64,000 nt of DNA from Anodontia alba. Its lineage: Eukaryota > Mollusca > Bivalvia > Lucinida > Lucinidae. Each line of letters opens with the position of its first letter. Position 1 is the stretch's first letter. Where the stretch lies: positions 31,626,104-31,690,103 of the forward strand of contig OZ024823.1 of the NCBI GenBank assembly GCA_964016985.1, given 5' to 3'. The translations under genes and the position numbers were made by a program. Of this stretch, positions 1 to 11,997 are shown piece by piece. A model generated the notes under the pieces. It worked only from the letters and a program-made list of their open reading frames with translations, had not been told where the DNA came from and did no database searches.

Positions 1-740
1 ACTTTTGAGGTGTCTACAAGTAAAATAAGAAACAATGTTGGTTGAGTCTTTTCAAATAAAAATGGACTTTGTGAATTATGCGACCACTGTAGACCCAGAT
101 TAGTCTGTACGTCCACTTTATGATCAGAGTCTACACTGCATGCGAATAGAGATTGTACATTCTATCAGTGAACAAAAATGTATGCACATGCTGATCTGGA
201 ACTACAACTGTTGCACATATTATTAAATCCTGTTTTTATTATTTGGAGAGACTCTTGTTATTTTGTGTTGGGTAGTTAGTAAATATGGATAAAATGTCGT
301 TTTCCTTAGATTATAACTGTTACTATCCTATGTTTCTAGACAGATAGGCCTGTGCTTACAGTGTAGACCCAGATCAGATGTCACATGACACATTGTGTAA
401 TCAGAGTCTACACGGTTCTACATTTAGCCAGCAAGGTTTAGACAAATCAATGGGTACTATAATGGCCTGGTAAAAAATATAGGGCAAGTGTGGTTAAGGA
501 TCATCTGATATTCCAGGTTTGTTTCTGAAACAATTACCTTTAGGCCAATGTTTGAAAAGGTGTGAACAATTTATTGAATCTGACAGATGGTGGTTAGAGA
601 AGAAAGTGGTTCACACTATTTAACCTAAGTATTCTGATAGACACACCTTAACAAATAGCAGTCGCGGCCCCTGATTAAACATTACATTACAGAGCATCTT
701 ATTAAGGTCTGCACACTGTTTGCCACTCAATAGCACGTAT
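1..740. other. No gene seen; two AAACAGTG-type foldback remnants
   Basis: ACTGTAGACCCAGATTAGTC near 85-142 and GTGTAGACCCAGATCAGATG near 358-416 are arms of the same foldback found inside the TTAA-flanked MITEs. Nothing else recognised. Confidence 0.5.
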
Positions 741-997
741 AAGCTATGTCAACAGGTAGTAACACGGACTTAATCAAATTTCAGTATGACAGGGATTTAA
801 GTTGTTTAATAATTAGCAATATTATACCCATAAATACACATGCAGTAAAAACTGTTAAAGCTCCACGTAGCTCTTTTGAACATGACCAACATAATAATAT
901 TTATTCTTCGGAATTCAAAGGTACTGCTAAATCACTGTTACTATTAGTAATCGTTTTAATAAATAAATAAATAAATAATGGTAATAATAATGATAAT

Positions 998-1257
998 CAT
1001 TACGAAAACATGCCTATTCAAATATATTGAAAATTTTACCACCAGAAAATGAAAATTTTCAGATGAAAAACTCTGATATTTTTCATATTTCTGCTCAAAA
1101 CATAGATTTTGGGTACTGCGAGGCGGTTCTAACGAGTACCCACAATCTATGTTTTTGAGCAGAAACAAGAAAAATAATGTATACCCTGTAAACCCCAGTT
1201 TTACTATATAAAAGTGGGGTTTAAGGGGGTCAAAACTCTATAGGCGTGTTTTCATGA
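998..1257. mobile_element. CATTACG-family MITE, copy 1
   Basis: Starts CATTACGAAAACATGCCTAT and ends ATAGGCGTGTTTTCATGATG, roughly inverted. An internal hairpin lies around GCTCAAAACATAGAT...ATCTATGTTTTTGAGC. The conserved right part reads CCCCAGTTTTACTATATAAA. Confidence 0.82.
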
Positions 1258-1555
1258 TGAATGGTCATTATTATCACTATTTTCCTTTTCATTATTATCA
1301 CTATGTTTATTTTTTTAGAAAACCATTTTATGAGATAAAAAAGGACCAGCATTGGATTTTCCGAATTATGATATACAGCTTGATTACTATTATAATTATT
1401 TCTGAAAATAATATCAATAATAATATTATTATTATCTTTTTGTTTTATTGTAATTTCTAAAATATTATAAATAATCAATTGAATAGATTTACTTTATGGA
1501 ATGAAATATGACCAACATTGTTTTTCTCCGCATTGTAATGCAGTTACTAGCATAT

Positions 1556-2281
1556 TTGTAGGAGAAAGTAAGTCCTACGTAGGACTTATTATCTCCTACG
1601 TAGGTGTTAGTAACTCCTACGTAGGACTTATTATCTGCAATGTAGGAGTTATCTGCTACATAGGACTTATTATCTCCTGCGTAGGAGTTACTATCTCCTA
1701 CGTAGGACTTACTATCTCCTACGTAGGAGTTACTATCGCCTACGTAGGACATACCTTTTACGTACGAGTTACAAACTCCTATGTAGGACTTATTATCTGC
1801 TACGTAGGACTTATTATCTCCTATGTAGGAGCTACTATCTCCTACGTAGGAGTTACTATCTCCTATGTAAGACTTATTATCTCCTATGTAGGAGTTACTA
1901 ACTCCTACGTAGGCCTTATTATCTCCTACGTAGGAGTTAGTAACTCCTAGGAGTTAGTAACTCCTACGTAGGACTTACTATCTCCTACGTAGGACTTATT
2001 ATCTACAACGTAGGAGTTATCTGCTACATAGGACTTATTATCTCCTGCGTAGGAGTTACTATCTCCTACGTAGGAGTTACTATCTCCTACGTAAGACTTA
2101 TTATCTCCTACGTAGGAGTTATTAACTCCTACGTAGGACTTATTATCTCCTACGTAGGAGTTAGTAACTCCTGCGTAGGACTTACTATCTCCTACGTAGG
2201 ACTAGGAGTTAGTAACTCCTACGTAGGACTTACTATCTCCTACGTAGGACTTATTATCTCCTAAGTAGGAGTTACTAACTA
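1556..2281. repeat. Satellite of ~21-22 bp units with palindrome TCCTACGTAGGA
   Basis: About 33 units of the form CTCCTACGTAGGAnTTACTAT over 725 bp. Each core is self-complementary. Spacers alternate TTACTATC, TTATTATC and TTAGTAACT. Both strands have long open frames (SYVG repeats) only because the unit is mostly a multiple of three and stop-free. Confidence 0.95.
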
Positions 2282-2399
2282 CTGATCCCAAGTATCTGTG
2301 CTCTGTCCCAGTACTTATAATTATTTTGGTACATAAATTCAGTAAGATAAAGATTATAATGATGATGATGATTGTTGTGTATTATGTCACTTTTAAAAT

Positions 2400-2548
2400 T
2401 ATTTAAGTCATAGCAAGGCAACGGAAGGGCGATAACGACAGGCTCTATGCAATGAAGTGTCATACAGTCATGAGCTGAATTCCACTTCCAGTGGGATTTG
2501 AACCTAGGACCTTGTGATCTGAAGTAGAGAACACTAAAGTCAGAGCCA
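2400..2548 (-). mobile_element. SINE-3 (tRNA-like), copy
   Basis: Shares GGCTCTATGCAATGAAG and a GGGATTTGAACCTAGGACC block with 34015-34168. The head side ends in CTTGGCTCTGACTTTAG. Confidence 0.6.
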
Positions 2549-2550
2549 AG

Positions 2551-2790
2551 GGCCCAGTTGTTCAAAACTAACAATGTCGTTAGTTAATGGTTCTTTAAAA
2601 TTTACATCAAGTGATACGCAAATATGCTGAAATTTTTGCTGAAAAAATTTGAGTAGCTTTTGCAGTTAAGCTACCACATTTTTTTTTCAGCAAAAAATAT
2701 CAGAATATTGTATATTGAATCCGCTAAAACAGTTAACGAAATGACCCATAAAGAGCTTGTTAAGCTAACGATGCTTTGAACAACTGGGCC
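2551..2790. mobile_element. GGCCCAG-family MITE, copy 1
   Basis: About 240 bp. The ends GGCCCAGTTGTTCAAA and GCTTTGAACAACTGGGCC are inverted. The centre is a hairpin (TGAGTAGCTTTTGC...GCTACCACA). It shares its last four bases with copy 2. Confidence 0.85.
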
Positions 2791-3030
2791 CAGTTGTTCA
2801 AAACTAATGATGTCGTTAATTAACGTATCGTTAAAACTTTGATCATTAAATATGGCATATTCGCTAATAGTTTTGCTGAAAAAATATGTGAGAAGCTTTT
2901 GCATTTGCAAAAGCTACTCACATTTTTTCAGCGAAAATACCTGTGAATTAGAAATTGTGCTTACTAGAACAGTTAACATTTTGACCACTAACGAGGTTGT
3001 TAAGCTAACAATGCTTTGAACAACTGGACC
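2787..3030. mobile_element. GGCCCAG-family MITE, copy 2
   Basis: Head-to-tail with copy 1, overlapping in GGCC. The central palindrome is AGCTTTTGCATTTGCAAAAGCT.. at about 2894-2916. The right end is GAACAACTGGACC followed by CTG. Confidence 0.85.
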
Positions 3031-3605
3031 CTGGCCACCAGGAAGCTTCAAGACAAAAAGTAAACAAGAAGTGTCAATAAGCAGTGCTTATTAAATACCC
3101 ATTGGAAGGTACTAACTGCCTTCCGGGAACTGAAAAGCAATGTACTAAAATGTATATTTGCTTCAGGTTATATGAGAGAAATTTCTTTAGCATCAAACTC
3201 CTTTTTGCACATGTTCAATATGTCTGTAATGGACCAGATTGCTTCAACAAATACTTTGAGAAGAGTTGATTTCATCATATATGCACTATATTGATTCATG
3301 CCAAAGCAACCTGTCAAGAGTAACAAAGGGAAATAACTAACAGCAACATCTCATCAATACCAAAATTTGTACAAAATATGAATATCCTTAAATTATTTAG
3401 CAAGATAAGAAGCAGAAATCAAAATATAATGGACAGATGGACAATGTGAAAACAGTATACTAGCCCCACAAAGTTTTTTGGGGTGGCGTGTACAGCAATC
3501 AAGGAGGAAAAACCAGAACAAAATGTATTATTAGCACAATATCCACTTTATTCCTTCAATTATTACATTTTCACAATACATTATATTATTTACCCTTAAT
3601 ATTAA

Positions 3606-3838
3606 CCCATTTATGCCTAACGTCCCATAAAAAGGACACTGGCAAATAGTGTAGACACAGATCAGATGCCGCTTAACATGGTGTCTGATCAGGGTCTACA
3701 CTGTTTGAAATAACATTAGAAAGTTTCAATAATAAAAGCAACTGTCCCAATTTCTGTATAACACCCCTTTGACTATACAATGGACCTTTCCAAAATTCAC
3801 GATGTGAAAGATGATTGAAAATAATCAGGTGTAAATGG
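3606..3838. mobile_element. piggyBac-like MITE, CCCATTT type, decayed right end
   Basis: TTAA|CCCATTTATGCC at left and GTAAATGG|ATTAA at right. Foldback AAATAGTGTAGACACAGATC/GATCAGGGTCTACACTGTTT at about 3645-3703. Confidence 0.72.
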
Positions 3839-4821
3839 ATTAAAACATCCAAACTCCTTTCTATCCTTGTCATAACATCTGAACAGTTCTATTTCACTAC
3901 TTCCTGATGTGTCTAAAAATGCTGGCTGAGCAGCAAACAGTGTAGATCCTTATTAGGTGCTGCATTCAATCTGGATCTACACTGTTTGCACAAGCCTGTC
4001 TACTCAAATACTTAGGGTAAATATAGTATTCACAATACAATTAACTATTAGAAAACTAGAAATGTGTCCAAAGGACACCGATGCCACCGCCTGAAAAACT
4101 TCAGTGCAAATTGCTAATGCCTGAAAAACTTAAATGCAAATTGCTAACACCATTTCAGACATGGACGGAGGCGAATAGAGATGGACGGACAGGGGTAACA
4201 CTAAATACCCTTTCCACCATTCTTCGAATGGCGGGCTTACAAAAACATCTGCTATACCTTTACCACACTTGGCTAATTCAGCATATCTTTATTTTTCCCA
4301 GAAAACACAATCAGACATTTGGAGACAATTTGCATGAAATATGAGATTCTGTTTTCTGGAAAAAATAAGAAATATATTTCAAAAATGTTGTCTGCTGAAA
4401 ATTTTACTCAGTGAGGATTCTCATTAGATGTGCAGGCTGATCCGAGTCTTCATTGGGCACACATATCTGCACATTTTGTCAACTTATTGGCTCCAATGGA
4501 TAAGCTAAAATACTTAAATATATGCAGAAATAAAATCAAAATAAACCAATAAATAATAGTAATTAAAACATGACATAAAGAACAAGAGCTGTTAAGGAGG
4601 TAATTTTGATGATAATTCTGGGATAATGTTCCATGAAACATATCTTTTGGGTACCCATTTGAAGAGCCTTGCTGAGATGTTTTTTATGAGTACACATAGC
4701 ATACATTTTTATGGAGATTAAATATCACAAAAATTATCACCAAATCCTCTGCAAACAACTCCTCTTCATACTATATAGGTTTAACTCAGGTGTATCAGGA
4801 TTTAAAATGTTTGCCATTCTG

Positions 4822-5121
4822 GGCCCAGTTGTTCAAAGGGTCGTTAGCTTAACGAGCTCGTTAAGGGTCATTTCGTTAACTGTTTTAGCAGATTCAATGT
4901 ACAATATTCTGATATTATTTGCTGAAAAAATGTGGGTAGCTTTTGCATTGCAAAAGCTACTCACATTTTTTCAGCAAAAAATTTCAGCATATTTGCATAT
5001 CACTTGATGTAAATTTTAACGAATCGTTTCAGCAAAAAATTTCAGCATATTTGCATATCACTTGATGTAAATTTTAACGAATCGTTAGCTAACGACATCG
5101 TTAGTTTTGAACAACTGCGCC
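4822..5121. mobile_element. GGCCCAG-family MITE, copy 3
   Basis: Inverted ends with CTG on both sides (4819-4821 and 5122-5124). It carries a 57-bp internal tandem duplication (about 4972-5028 and 5029-5085), making it longer than its siblings. Hairpin centre at about 4937-4970. Confidence 0.88.
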
Positions 5122-5349
5122 CTGTTCTTGTTTTATGAACAAGAATCTTATTTGCTGTAATGGATGTGCCTTAATTAAAAGATAGAAAAATCTACTTAGG
5201 AAACTTTGGGCTGAATTGTTATTGGTTCAGAAAAGGTGGACTGTCATATTGGAGACACCATTATCCCAAGAAAACACAAAAAATGACCTATATTTGCATA
5301 CACAGCTGGGGCCTTTTTTCTGAAAATGATGTTCATAAAAATGATTGAC

Positions 5350-5640
5350 TGATTGATTGTGTTGGGGTTTAACGACACGTCAACCCTTGAGGGTCATTTT
5401 GTGTTGTCTCCCAGAGAAAGGGAGAAAAGAGATAGAAGAGAGAGTAGAGGAGATGAAAGAGAGGGACAGGGAAGAAAGAGGAACAGGAATGAAAGTGAAG
5501 AAACAGAAGAAATAAAAACATTCCCCCTCTACCCTTACCCACTACAAGGATAGCAGGCCTTGCCCAACTGTAAGCCAATATCAGTTGGACGCCCCAGTGA
5601 TGTAAGATACACAGCACCTTCGCACCACCCGACCACCCCC
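5350..5640. repeat. Possible SINE-related repeat with purine-rich insert
   Basis: GTTGGGGTTTAACGACACGTC resembles the 3' end of SINE-2. It is followed by a GAGAAAGGGAGAAAAGAGAT purine tract and CCCAGTGATGTAAGATACAC. No clear pol III head is visible. Confidence 0.4.
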
Positions 5641-5809
5641 GAAATGAATTATTGTAAGTTGAACTTGATTTACAACAGATGTCAAGGCAATTTTTCATTT
5701 AGGCTTAATAGAAAAACATGGTGCAACATTTCATTTATCAGTTTTTGTACAAAAGCAAAGTGAACAACTTTCTACTGGCTTGATTCTAAGCGTAATTTGG
5801 CCTGGTTAA

Positions 5810-6187
5810 CCGCTTGAGGCTGAATGAACTTACCCATACTATATATTGGAAGAGTCCTATTTCAGTTTTAGTTAGGTGAGACTATGAGATTTAGATATTC
5901 CTAGAAAAAAATGGCTGAAGTATTTGCAAACAGTGAAGATCCTGATAAGATGCCGTGTTCTGAGGCATCTGATCTTGTTTGTTTGTGTTGAGGTTTTACG
6001 GCCCAGTCAACCCAATGGGGTCATGTTGAGCGCTGTCAGTTTACCTAACCACACGTTTACTGGGCAGGCTTAGTCCTCTAAGTAGTTAATCAGTATTGTG
6101 CACATTCTTTCGCCAGAAAATGTGGCGTCTGATCTGGGTCTGCACTGTTTGCCTATTACCCTTTTAGGGGTATCCCAACAACAATGG
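5810..6187. mobile_element. piggyBac-like MITE with a SINE fragment inside
   Basis: TTAA|CCGCTTGAGGCTGAATG ... AACAATGGG|TTAA. The usual TATATATTGGA..AGAT.TTCCTAGA interior and AAACAGTG arm are split by a SINE-1 fragment at about 5977-6122. Confidence 0.68.
5977..6122 (-). mobile_element. SINE-1 3' fragment
   Basis: GTTTGTGTTGAGGTTTTACG to CTTTCGCCAGAAA. Inserted in a TTAA-flanked MITE. Confidence 0.75.
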
Positions 6188-6721
6188 GTTAAAAAACAAG
6201 AATAACAATGGTAGATGGGCTTAATTCAATATCTCATCAATAAGATGTGATATTAAATCAAGATGATCCACTTTTCGTATAGGCTTGATTCAACAATTCA
6301 TTTATATTTGATACAAAAGACATGGATGGTGTACAATTTCAATTTAACAGGCTAAATTTAAAACTTCACTTATAAATGACAAAAATGAATGTACAATTTC
6401 ACAGCTGTGATGATTCAAAATTTGATTCAAGTTTAACACATAAACAAGATAAACAGTTTCACATAGGCCTAATTCAAATTTATAAAAGGCTGTCTTGTAT
6501 AAATTTGATAAAGTCTTGAGAAAAGAAAAAGAAAAAAAAAACAAAGATTATCATATTGCAAAGGTCTAATTTATTTCATTTTAGACCTTCAATCAAGAGC
6601 AAGATGTAGAATTTTACAAATGGTTGAAAAATAAACTTACTAAAAAACAAACAAAAAAATGTATAATTCTTTAACCTGTAAATTAAAAACAAATTTTATA
6701 TTGGCAATACTGACAAAGAAG

Positions 6722-7878
6722 AAGAACAAGAGCTGTTGTAGGTCAGCGTAGCTCGCCTGCTGGGTACATTTTATATTGTAACATTTTTATCATTAAGCCA
6801 TATAATATAGGTCACACTGACCTAGATGTATTTGTATGTAAATCATTTTGTCACATAGATATAATAATCCAGGTATGACAATTCTCCATGAAATAGTAAT
6901 AAAAATAAAAGGCAAAATCACTGAAGCATGAATATAGGTCACAATGACCTAGATATAGTAAGTGGTCATTCATTGGGTCACATGGAACTAATATCCCAGG
7001 TGTGACATTTATCCAACAAATAGTATTCAAGATATAAGGCAAAATCACTGAACCATGAAATATAGGTCACACCAACAGAGATATATTTTGACGTCAATAA
7101 TCGGGTCACAAGGAACTAATATCCCAGGTGTGACATTTATCCTACAAATAGTATTAAAGATATTAGGCAAAATCACTGAACCATGAAATATAGGTCACAA
7201 TGACCTAGATATAGTAAGTGGTCATTCATTGGGTCACATGGAAGTAATATCCCAAGTGTGACATTTATCCAACAAATAGTATTCAAGATATAAGGCAAAA
7301 TCACTGGACCGTGAAATCTAGGTGACCTGGACTGTAAAATGTAGGTCACCATGACCTTCACTCTCTTACACTTAAACCGATGTCACATAGTTAGCTGATG
7401 TATAACCAGTTGTGTCTATAACCTGTAGGCATATAAGATTTTACAAATGTGTCCTAGATTTTGACCCCTAGCCCCACTCCAAGGCCCACCCTGAGGTATG
7501 AACCCAGGGGTATGTTCTTTTGGAATCTCAGAAGACTCCTCCAGGTACTCAAATTCTAAATATGAATGCTCTATGAGGAGTGAAAGTCAAGATATAAGAA
7601 TTTGAAAAACTTTAACACAGTATTACAAAGGTGTCCTAGATTCTGACCCCTAGCCCCACCCAGAGGCATGAACCCAGGGGTTTATTCTCTTGGAATCTCA
7701 GAAGACCCTCCAAGGTACCTAAGTTCCAAATTTGATGCCTCTGTGAGGAGTGACTGTTGAGATATAAGCATTTGAAAAACTTTAACGCAGTGTGACGGGA
7801 ACGGGAACGCAAACGCAAACGCGGATGACCGGGGTGACTACAATAGCTCTCCTTGTACTTCCTACAGGTGAGCTAAAA
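6722..7878. repeat. Tandem-repeat-bearing element with GGTCAnnnTGACC motifs
   Basis: Starts AACAAGAGCTGTTGTAGGTCAGCGTAGCTCGCCTGC and ends ACTACAATAGCTCTCCTTGTACTTCCTACAGGTGAGCTAAAAAA, as in the 15.3-kb element. The first half has about three ~130-bp units carrying AGGTCAnnnTGACCT. The second half has two ~170-bp units (CCTAGCCCCA...TGAACCCAGGGGT...GAGATATAAG). GGAACGCAAACGC runs precede the end. Confidence 0.65.
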
Positions 7879-8414
7879 AAGGCAAGATAATACTGCACCA
7901 ATAACACTTATGAACTTCACATGACGATAAAGTGTATCTTTTATCACAAATTTTACTCCTTTCACAGCACTGATCTTCCGAATGTAAAACAAAAATAATA
8001 CTAAAATTATTTGCAAATATTATAGGTTTAAATCCCTTCCCCCCACCTCGCAACCCCCATCACACACACACACACACACATTCCAGAAAAACCCAACGAT
8101 ATATCTATACAAGTTTGATGAAAATCTTTCAGTCCTTTAAAGTGATATCACACACAACACACAAAAGAAACAGTCATGCCAACACCAATGCCAACACTGA
8201 TGTGAGTTAGACCAAAAACACTATGTCCCTCTCACCTCCAGTAGAGGAATATAATGCAATATAATTCATTTTTTTTATAATCAAAGAAACATTTGGAAGA
8301 CCATAACTCAACCAAAAGCAAATTTGGTTGAGTTAGAGACTTACAAATGAATTTTTGATAATAAAATTCTTGAAATGTTTCTCAAATAATTTTTAATTTG
8401 GCTTACCTATGAAA

Positions 8415-9018
8415 GAAAAAAAACTTTAGCTATTTTTGACCTACAAGTCATCCCGATGCTTCCTAGCAAGTTTGGAGTCAATTGGCCTTTCGGTTCAGGA
8501 GAAGAAGTGGAAAATAGATTTTCAAGATGGCTGCCATGGTGGCCATCTTGGATTTCTAATCGGCACGATTTTAGCTATTTTTGATTTATAAATCACCCCA
8601 ATGCTTCCTAACCAGTTTAGATTTTCAAGATGGCTGCCATGGCGGCCATCTTGGATTTCCGACAGACACGATTTTAGCTACATTTGATCTAAAAGTCACC
8701 CTGATGCTTCCTAGCAAGTTTGGAGTCAATTGGCCGTTCGGTTCAGATGAAGAAGCAAAAAATAGATTTTCAAGATGGCGGCCATGGCAGCCATGTTGGA
8801 TTTCCGATCGGAACGATTTTAGCTACTTTTGATCTACAAGTCACCCTGATGCTTCCTACCAAGTATCGAGTCAATTGGCCCAGGGGCGTAGGAAGAGTAG
8901 GCTTTTAAAGCAATTATTCATACCACATGACGCACGCTGCACGACCCATGATGTTAGAAGACGGACATTGACTGACCACAATAGCTCACCACGAGCACTT
9001 CATGCTCAGGTGAGCTAA
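8415..9018. repeat. ~120-bp tandem array (CAAGATGGCGGCCAT units), with terminal motif
   Basis: Units read GATCTACAAGTCACCCCGAT..GAGTCAATTGGCC..TTTTCAAGATGGC, then GGCCATCTTGGATTTCCGAT. The array ends with the shared terminus CACAATAGCTCACC..CTCAGGTGAGCTAAAAA. Short open frames here are repeat-derived. Confidence 0.75.
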
Positions 9019-10172
9019 AAATCTGAGCAAATTTGGCTCAGTGGCTTCAGAGGAGAAGTCGTCTGAAATTCTTAACAATTTTCCCATACAAATGTTATGG
9101 GGCTCATACAAGTGCATACGGAAGCAAACTTGACCTTGCCGTAAAAAGGTCAAATGTCAACGTACGATAATCTTTTTGGTAGATTTCCTGTCCCTGATGA
9201 TTTGTGCACAGATTCAGCCCCAAGGCATCCTCAGTTCTGGAGAAGAAGATTTTTAAAGGGTTTTACCACATATGGGCATGGCGGCCATCTTGGTCAATAA
9301 ACCGCAACCATTTTAGCAATCTTTTGTTCCCCCGACTTAAGAAGGCTCAATATGAAATTTGAGCAAATTTGGCTCAGTGGCTTCAAAGAAGAAGTAATTT
9401 AAAATTCTCAACAATTTTCCTATTCAAATGTATGGGGCTCATACAAATGCATAGGGAAGCAAACTTGAACCTGCCGTAAAAAGGTCAAATGTGGACGTAC
9501 GACAATTCTTTTAGCAACTTTGGTAGACCTCTCGTCCCCGATGATTTGTGCAAAGATTCAGCCCCAAGGCATTCTCGGTTCTGGAGAAGAAGATTTTTAA
9601 AGGTTTTTACCATATATGGGCATGGCGGCCATCTTGGTCAATGGACCGCAACAATTTTAGCAATCTTTTGTTTCCCCACCCTAAGGTGGCTCCATATGAA
9701 ATTTGAACAAAACTGGCTCAGAGGCTTCAGAGGAGAAGTTGTTTGAAATTCTCAACAATTTTTCCATTCAAATGTATAGGGCTCATACAAATGCATAAGG
9801 AAGCGAACTTGACCTTGCTGTAAAAAGGTCAAACGTCAACATACGACAATTCTTTTAGCAACTTTGGTTGACCTCCTGTCCCCGATGATTCATGAGATTC
9901 AGCCCCAAGGAATCCTCGGTTATGGAGAAGAAGATTTTTAAAGGTTTTTACCGTATATGGGCATGGCGGCCATCTTGGTTGATGGACCGCAACCATTTTA
10001 GCAATCTTTCGTTCCCCCAGCCTAAGGAGGCTCCATTTGAAATTTGAGCAAAACTGGCTCAGCAGCTTCAGAGGAGAAGTCGTTTGAAAATGTTAACAGA
10101 CGGATGGACGCACGGACAGATGGACAACGGACGAAAAGTGATCCCATCCTTAGCATAGCTCAGGTGAGCTAA
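9010..10172. repeat. ~335-bp tandem array, about 3.3 units
   Basis: Units contain TGAGCAAATTTGGCTCAG, CGTAAAAAGGTCAAATG, GATTCAGCCCCAAGGCATCC and GGGCATGGCGGCCATCTTGG. It ends in GGATGGACGCACGGACAGAT then the terminus AGCTCAGGTGAGCTAAAAA. Confidence 0.75.
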
Positions 10173-10376
10173 AAATATCAGATTTTTTATCTGAAAATTT
10201 TCATTTTTGGAGGTGAAATTTTCTATATACATGTATTTGAATAGGCATGTTTTCATAATGTTTACCCCAAATATTCTGATGCCTTAACTCTTTACCATAT
10301 TTATTCCAAAAGCGAACATGTTTATTTTAACACCTGCTACTATATCCAAAACTGCTGAATAATGGGGAAAACTGCA

Positions 10377-10656
10377 CATTACGAAAACACACCTATTCAA
10401 ATATATAGAAAAGTTCACCTCCAAAAACTGAAAATTTTCAGATAAAAATTTCTGATATTCTTCATATTTCTGCTCAAAACATAGATTGTGGGTACTCTTT
10501 AGAACCGCCTCAGCGAGGCGGTTCTAACGAGTACCCACATTCTATGTTTTTGAGCAGAAATAAGGACAATAATGTATACCCCTTGAAACCCCAGTTTTAC
10601 TATATAAAAGTGGGGTATAAGGGGGTCAAAATTATATAGGCATGTTTTCGTGATGA
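10377..10656. mobile_element. CATTACG-family MITE, copy 2
   Basis: Same ends and hairpin. Centre GAACCGCCTCAGCGAGGCGGTT is a strong stem. A further inverted end fragment is at 10174-10261. Confidence 0.83.
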
Positions 10657-10659
10657 TCA

Positions 10660-11210
10660 TTCTATGCCACCTGACCTGGGACTACACTGTTTTCTCAGAG
10701 CTGTCTGTTCAAATACTCAGGGTAAATACTGCAGCAATAGAAAAGACCAATCCATCAACCCTTTCATCTCTGAGTTTCTAAAATGGGCCATTCTAGTTTT
10801 GAATTTGGACTAAACCACTGTTCCAAATAGGGGTCTTGATGAAATATCAAACACAGAATGGCAAATAGTGCAGATCCTGATGAGATGGCTCAGTATGAGC
10901 CACCTCATCTGGATCTACACTGTTTGCACAAGTATCTGTTTTTGTCTATAGGGCTGAAAGAGTTAACATGGTTTTGTTAACAATTTCCCAATTGCTGCAG
11001 ACGATTCTTCAGAGATCTAACACTGGGTGTTTAAAACATAGTGAAGAAGATGTCCAGGAAAAGCTACAATCACTGAACTGAACATAACCTAAAAACAAAA
11101 TCTGAACAAATCTGAGTTATTTCCTTCAGCTTTTTGATTTGTTGGTTACTTCTACGTCCCTTTTTTACAGTATAAATCTGTTGTATTATACTTAACAACT
11201 AAAACATTAT
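10660..11210. other. No gene seen; foldback at 10861-10928
   Basis: GCAAATAGTGCAGATCCTGA / GGATCTACACTGTTTGC arms, flanked by CAACCCTTTCA at about 10758 and TGAAAGAGTTAAC at about 10960. This is probably a decayed TTAA-type MITE. Confidence 0.5.
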
Positions 11211-11212
11211 AC

Positions 11213-11315
11213 ATTTCACAAAAACACATATTATGGGTACTAATTAGAAGTGCCTCGGTGAGGCACTTCTAATGAGTATCCACAGCATATGTTTTTGTTG
11301 AGAAATAAGAAAAAA
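11213..11315. repeat. Foldback repeat (ATTTCACAAAAACACATATT type)
   Basis: A hairpin of about 45-bp arms: ACATATTATGGGTACTAATT...GAAGTGCCTCGGTGAGGCACTTC. Similar foldbacks at 12828-12945, 34340-34450, 40530-40625, 42260-42365, 45728-45840 and 47225-47325 share CTCCATGAAAACATATGTTG and GGTACTCATTAGAAG. Several are bordered by CATAGCTCTTGATAAGGCAC-like ends. Confidence 0.72.
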
Positions 11316-11509
11316 TATCATATCATGTGGATACCCCTCTTATCTGTAGCTATGATATTATATGATGAAAATATCAGGGCTTCCATGGCTCTTAATAAAG
11401 GGTATCAAGAGATTTTTTTTTTATTTCACATTCCTCTACAAAAACATGTTTGGAAGCACTTCTACTGAACAGTCACAACCTATGTTCTTAAAGAGAAAGG
11501 TGAATAATA

Positions 11510-11842
11510 CAGTCGACTCTTGTTATCTCGAATTCCAAGGGACTCTCTAAATACTTCGAGATATCCGTACTTCGACATAACAATTTTGCAGACTTGAGGA
11601 AAAAAAAAAATCGAACATCGCATTTAACAAATGTATATGCAGTTGGACTCTTGGAGTTAGAGATATGTTGAAAATATTGTGGAAAAGAGGAGAAATTGCT
11701 CCTTAGGAGCAATTTCTCCTCTTTTCCACAATATTTTGATATACCTGTTATTAGATTTTTATGTTTAGGCAGGGACCAGATTTTCACTTCGAAATAAGCG
11801 ATTATTCGAGATAAGCGAGGTCGAGGTAACAGGATTCAACTG
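11510..11842. mobile_element. pogo/Tc1-like MITE in TA, copy 1
   Basis: TA on both sides. Ends CAGTCGACTCTTGTTATCTC and GAGGTAACAGGATTCAACTG. Central perfect hairpin GTGGAAAAGAGGAGAAATTG/CAATTTCTCCTCTTTTCCAC. Confidence 0.82.
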
Positions 11843-11997
11843 TATCTATATTTTTGGTTAAAACAAATGACTTATCTAGAGCTATGGGTAAGAAATATAA
11901 ATTTTACAGAAGTATGATAGCATAATGGATAGACAAAACTGCAAGACAACGTGCCTTCTGACAATATACAAACAGTGAAGTTTCCAAACAGAATAAA

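Noticed and set aside
1489..1950. Open frames coding SYVGD/SYVGL repeats on both strands
   Set aside because: They come from the TCCTACGTAGGA satellite, whose unit is stop-free. No start context, splice sites or family resemblance.
1556..2281. CRISPR-like array of regularly spaced repeats
   Set aside because: Spacers are near-identical and only ~9 bp, the repeat is a palindromic satellite, and the genome is animal.
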